From Branchinecta lynchi (lineage: Eukaryota; Arthropoda; Branchiopoda; Anostraca; Branchinectidae): a stretch of DNA of 64,000 nucleotides. This document shows, in pieces, positions 63,240 to 64,000 of the stretch; position 1 is the first letter of the stretch; every line of letters starts with the position of its first letter. The stretch covers positions 5,514,046 to 5,578,045 of the forward strand of contig JAKZAP010000016.1 in NCBI GenBank assembly GCA_023053575.1. The letters run 5' to 3'. The translations under genes were made by a program, and so were the position numbers. The notes under the pieces were generated by a model. The model ran no database searches and was not told where the DNA came from. It worked only from the letters and a program-made list of their open reading frames with translations.

Positions 63240-64000
63240 TTTTTATGGCATTTGCCCTTCGGCCAAGTTCCGTGTAGCGATTGCAGTTTCTGTCCGTCAG
63301 TCGGTCTGTCGGTCCCCGGTTTTGCTAGTTTGAACACTTCCACATAAGCTAGGACCATGAAACTTGGCAGGCATACAGGGACCCGACCAGATTAAATAGG
63401 AAATAATAACTTCCCCGATCCGAGCATCTGGAAATGGAATTTACCAATAAAACGGCTTTTAAGCGAAACTACGACGAAACTACATAAAAAAGCGCATCTT
63501 TAGTTTGTTTGTGTTCGAGTCCGCTCTGACTTGATATGACCTATGCTGGTCGGCTGTGTATTTCGAATAGAATAAGAACTAGTGCGGTTAGTATTTCTGT
63601 CAGTAGGGAGACGATGGCTTCATGGCTAATTGACTGATCAGGAACTGCTGAGTTTTGTACTATCACCTCTGGTCCTTTTGACTTCCCTCCCGTCCCAGAT
63701 AAAGGAGTCATTTGGTTAAAACTTCGAAGCCGCTTTATTGTCATTGGTCCTCCTGGTCATTCGTGTTTTCATCACGTCGGCAAATTAGTTAAAGGACACC
63801 TCGTACTTAGGACATTAATTCATTTTACTTGAATAGTATTTCCTACACTGATTATCACGCTTGCCACATTTGTTCACTTTACGTGACATATCAGCCTCCC
63901 AGTCATTGTTTGGGAGAAGCTTATTGGTCAGCAGACCGTTGCTCATTTTGCCAAGTTTGTCATCCAGGCAAAGGGCATGCGAAGAGGCGAAAAACAGCCG
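63240..64000. repeat. Family-2 head fragment, then unannotated end of window
   Basis: GTCAGTCGGTCTGTCGGTCC, AGCTAGGACCATGAAACTTG, GCAGGCATACAGGGACCCGA and CCCGATCCGAGCATCTGG match 52120-52250; it stops near 63432. The rest holds TTAAAGGACACCTCG (63790), a family-4-type start, and no recognised gene. Confidence 0.5.

Overview
The window is repeat-dense, AT-rich DNA from an animal nuclear genome, most likely an aquatic invertebrate; the species cannot be fixed from sequence alone. Support for this: phase-consistent spliced exons with GT-AG borders, a nuclear tRNA-Val(AAC), 5'-truncated non-LTR retrotransposons, many short inverted-repeat elements with 8-bp target duplications, and one complete Polinton/Maverick element.

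Layout. At 14.2-43.0 kb four plus-strand exons (14245-14384, 17384-17518, 38075-38337, 42819-43001) join in phase into part of one uncharacterised host gene whose C-terminal half is rich in Pro/Ala and then Ser/Gly. The 20.6-kb intron between the second and third exons holds the main feature, a 13,526-bp Polinton at 23246-36771. It has 586-bp terminal inverted repeats that look identical, AG...CT termini and a perfect 6-bp target duplication (CGCGTG). Apart from one tRNA-derived SINE-like insert beside the right repeat, the rest of the window (about 50 kb) is a mosaic of dispersed repeats: nine copies of a GGGATCCC-ended family with 137-bp internal units, several blocks of a second G-tract-rich family, foldback elements, hAT-like and other MITEs, and LINE 3' tails. 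Several are nested, and two insertions are proven by uninterrupted paralogues in the same window.

The Polinton encodes a complete virus-like set, nearly all leftward: protein-primed DNA polymerase B, FtsK/HerA packaging ATPase, a fibre-like protein, a basic amphipathic protein with two AT-hooks, an adenain-type cysteine protease, a CxxC zinc-ribbon protein, a retroviral-type integrase, a coiled-coil protein, a penton-like jelly-roll protein, a small basic protein and a double-jelly-roll major capsid protein. A 2-TM protein runs rightward from the polymerase-side intergenic region. A 102-residue gene lies inside the terminal repeat and is therefore present twice.

Two features look new to me. 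First, every independently started Polinton gene begins in the same context (AT-rich, then TAATAAATG or TATAAATG), resembling late promoters of cytoplasmic DNA viruses. Second, the only two downstream frames without this start signal, protease and integrase, are each entered from the preceding frame by a canonical -1 slippery heptamer (A AAA AAC and T TTA AAA). The integrase frame has no ATG before its first catalytic Asp. This suggests retrovirus-like use of -1 frameshifting for protease and integrase in a DNA transposon/virus. Simple one-base errors in A-runs remain the main alternative.
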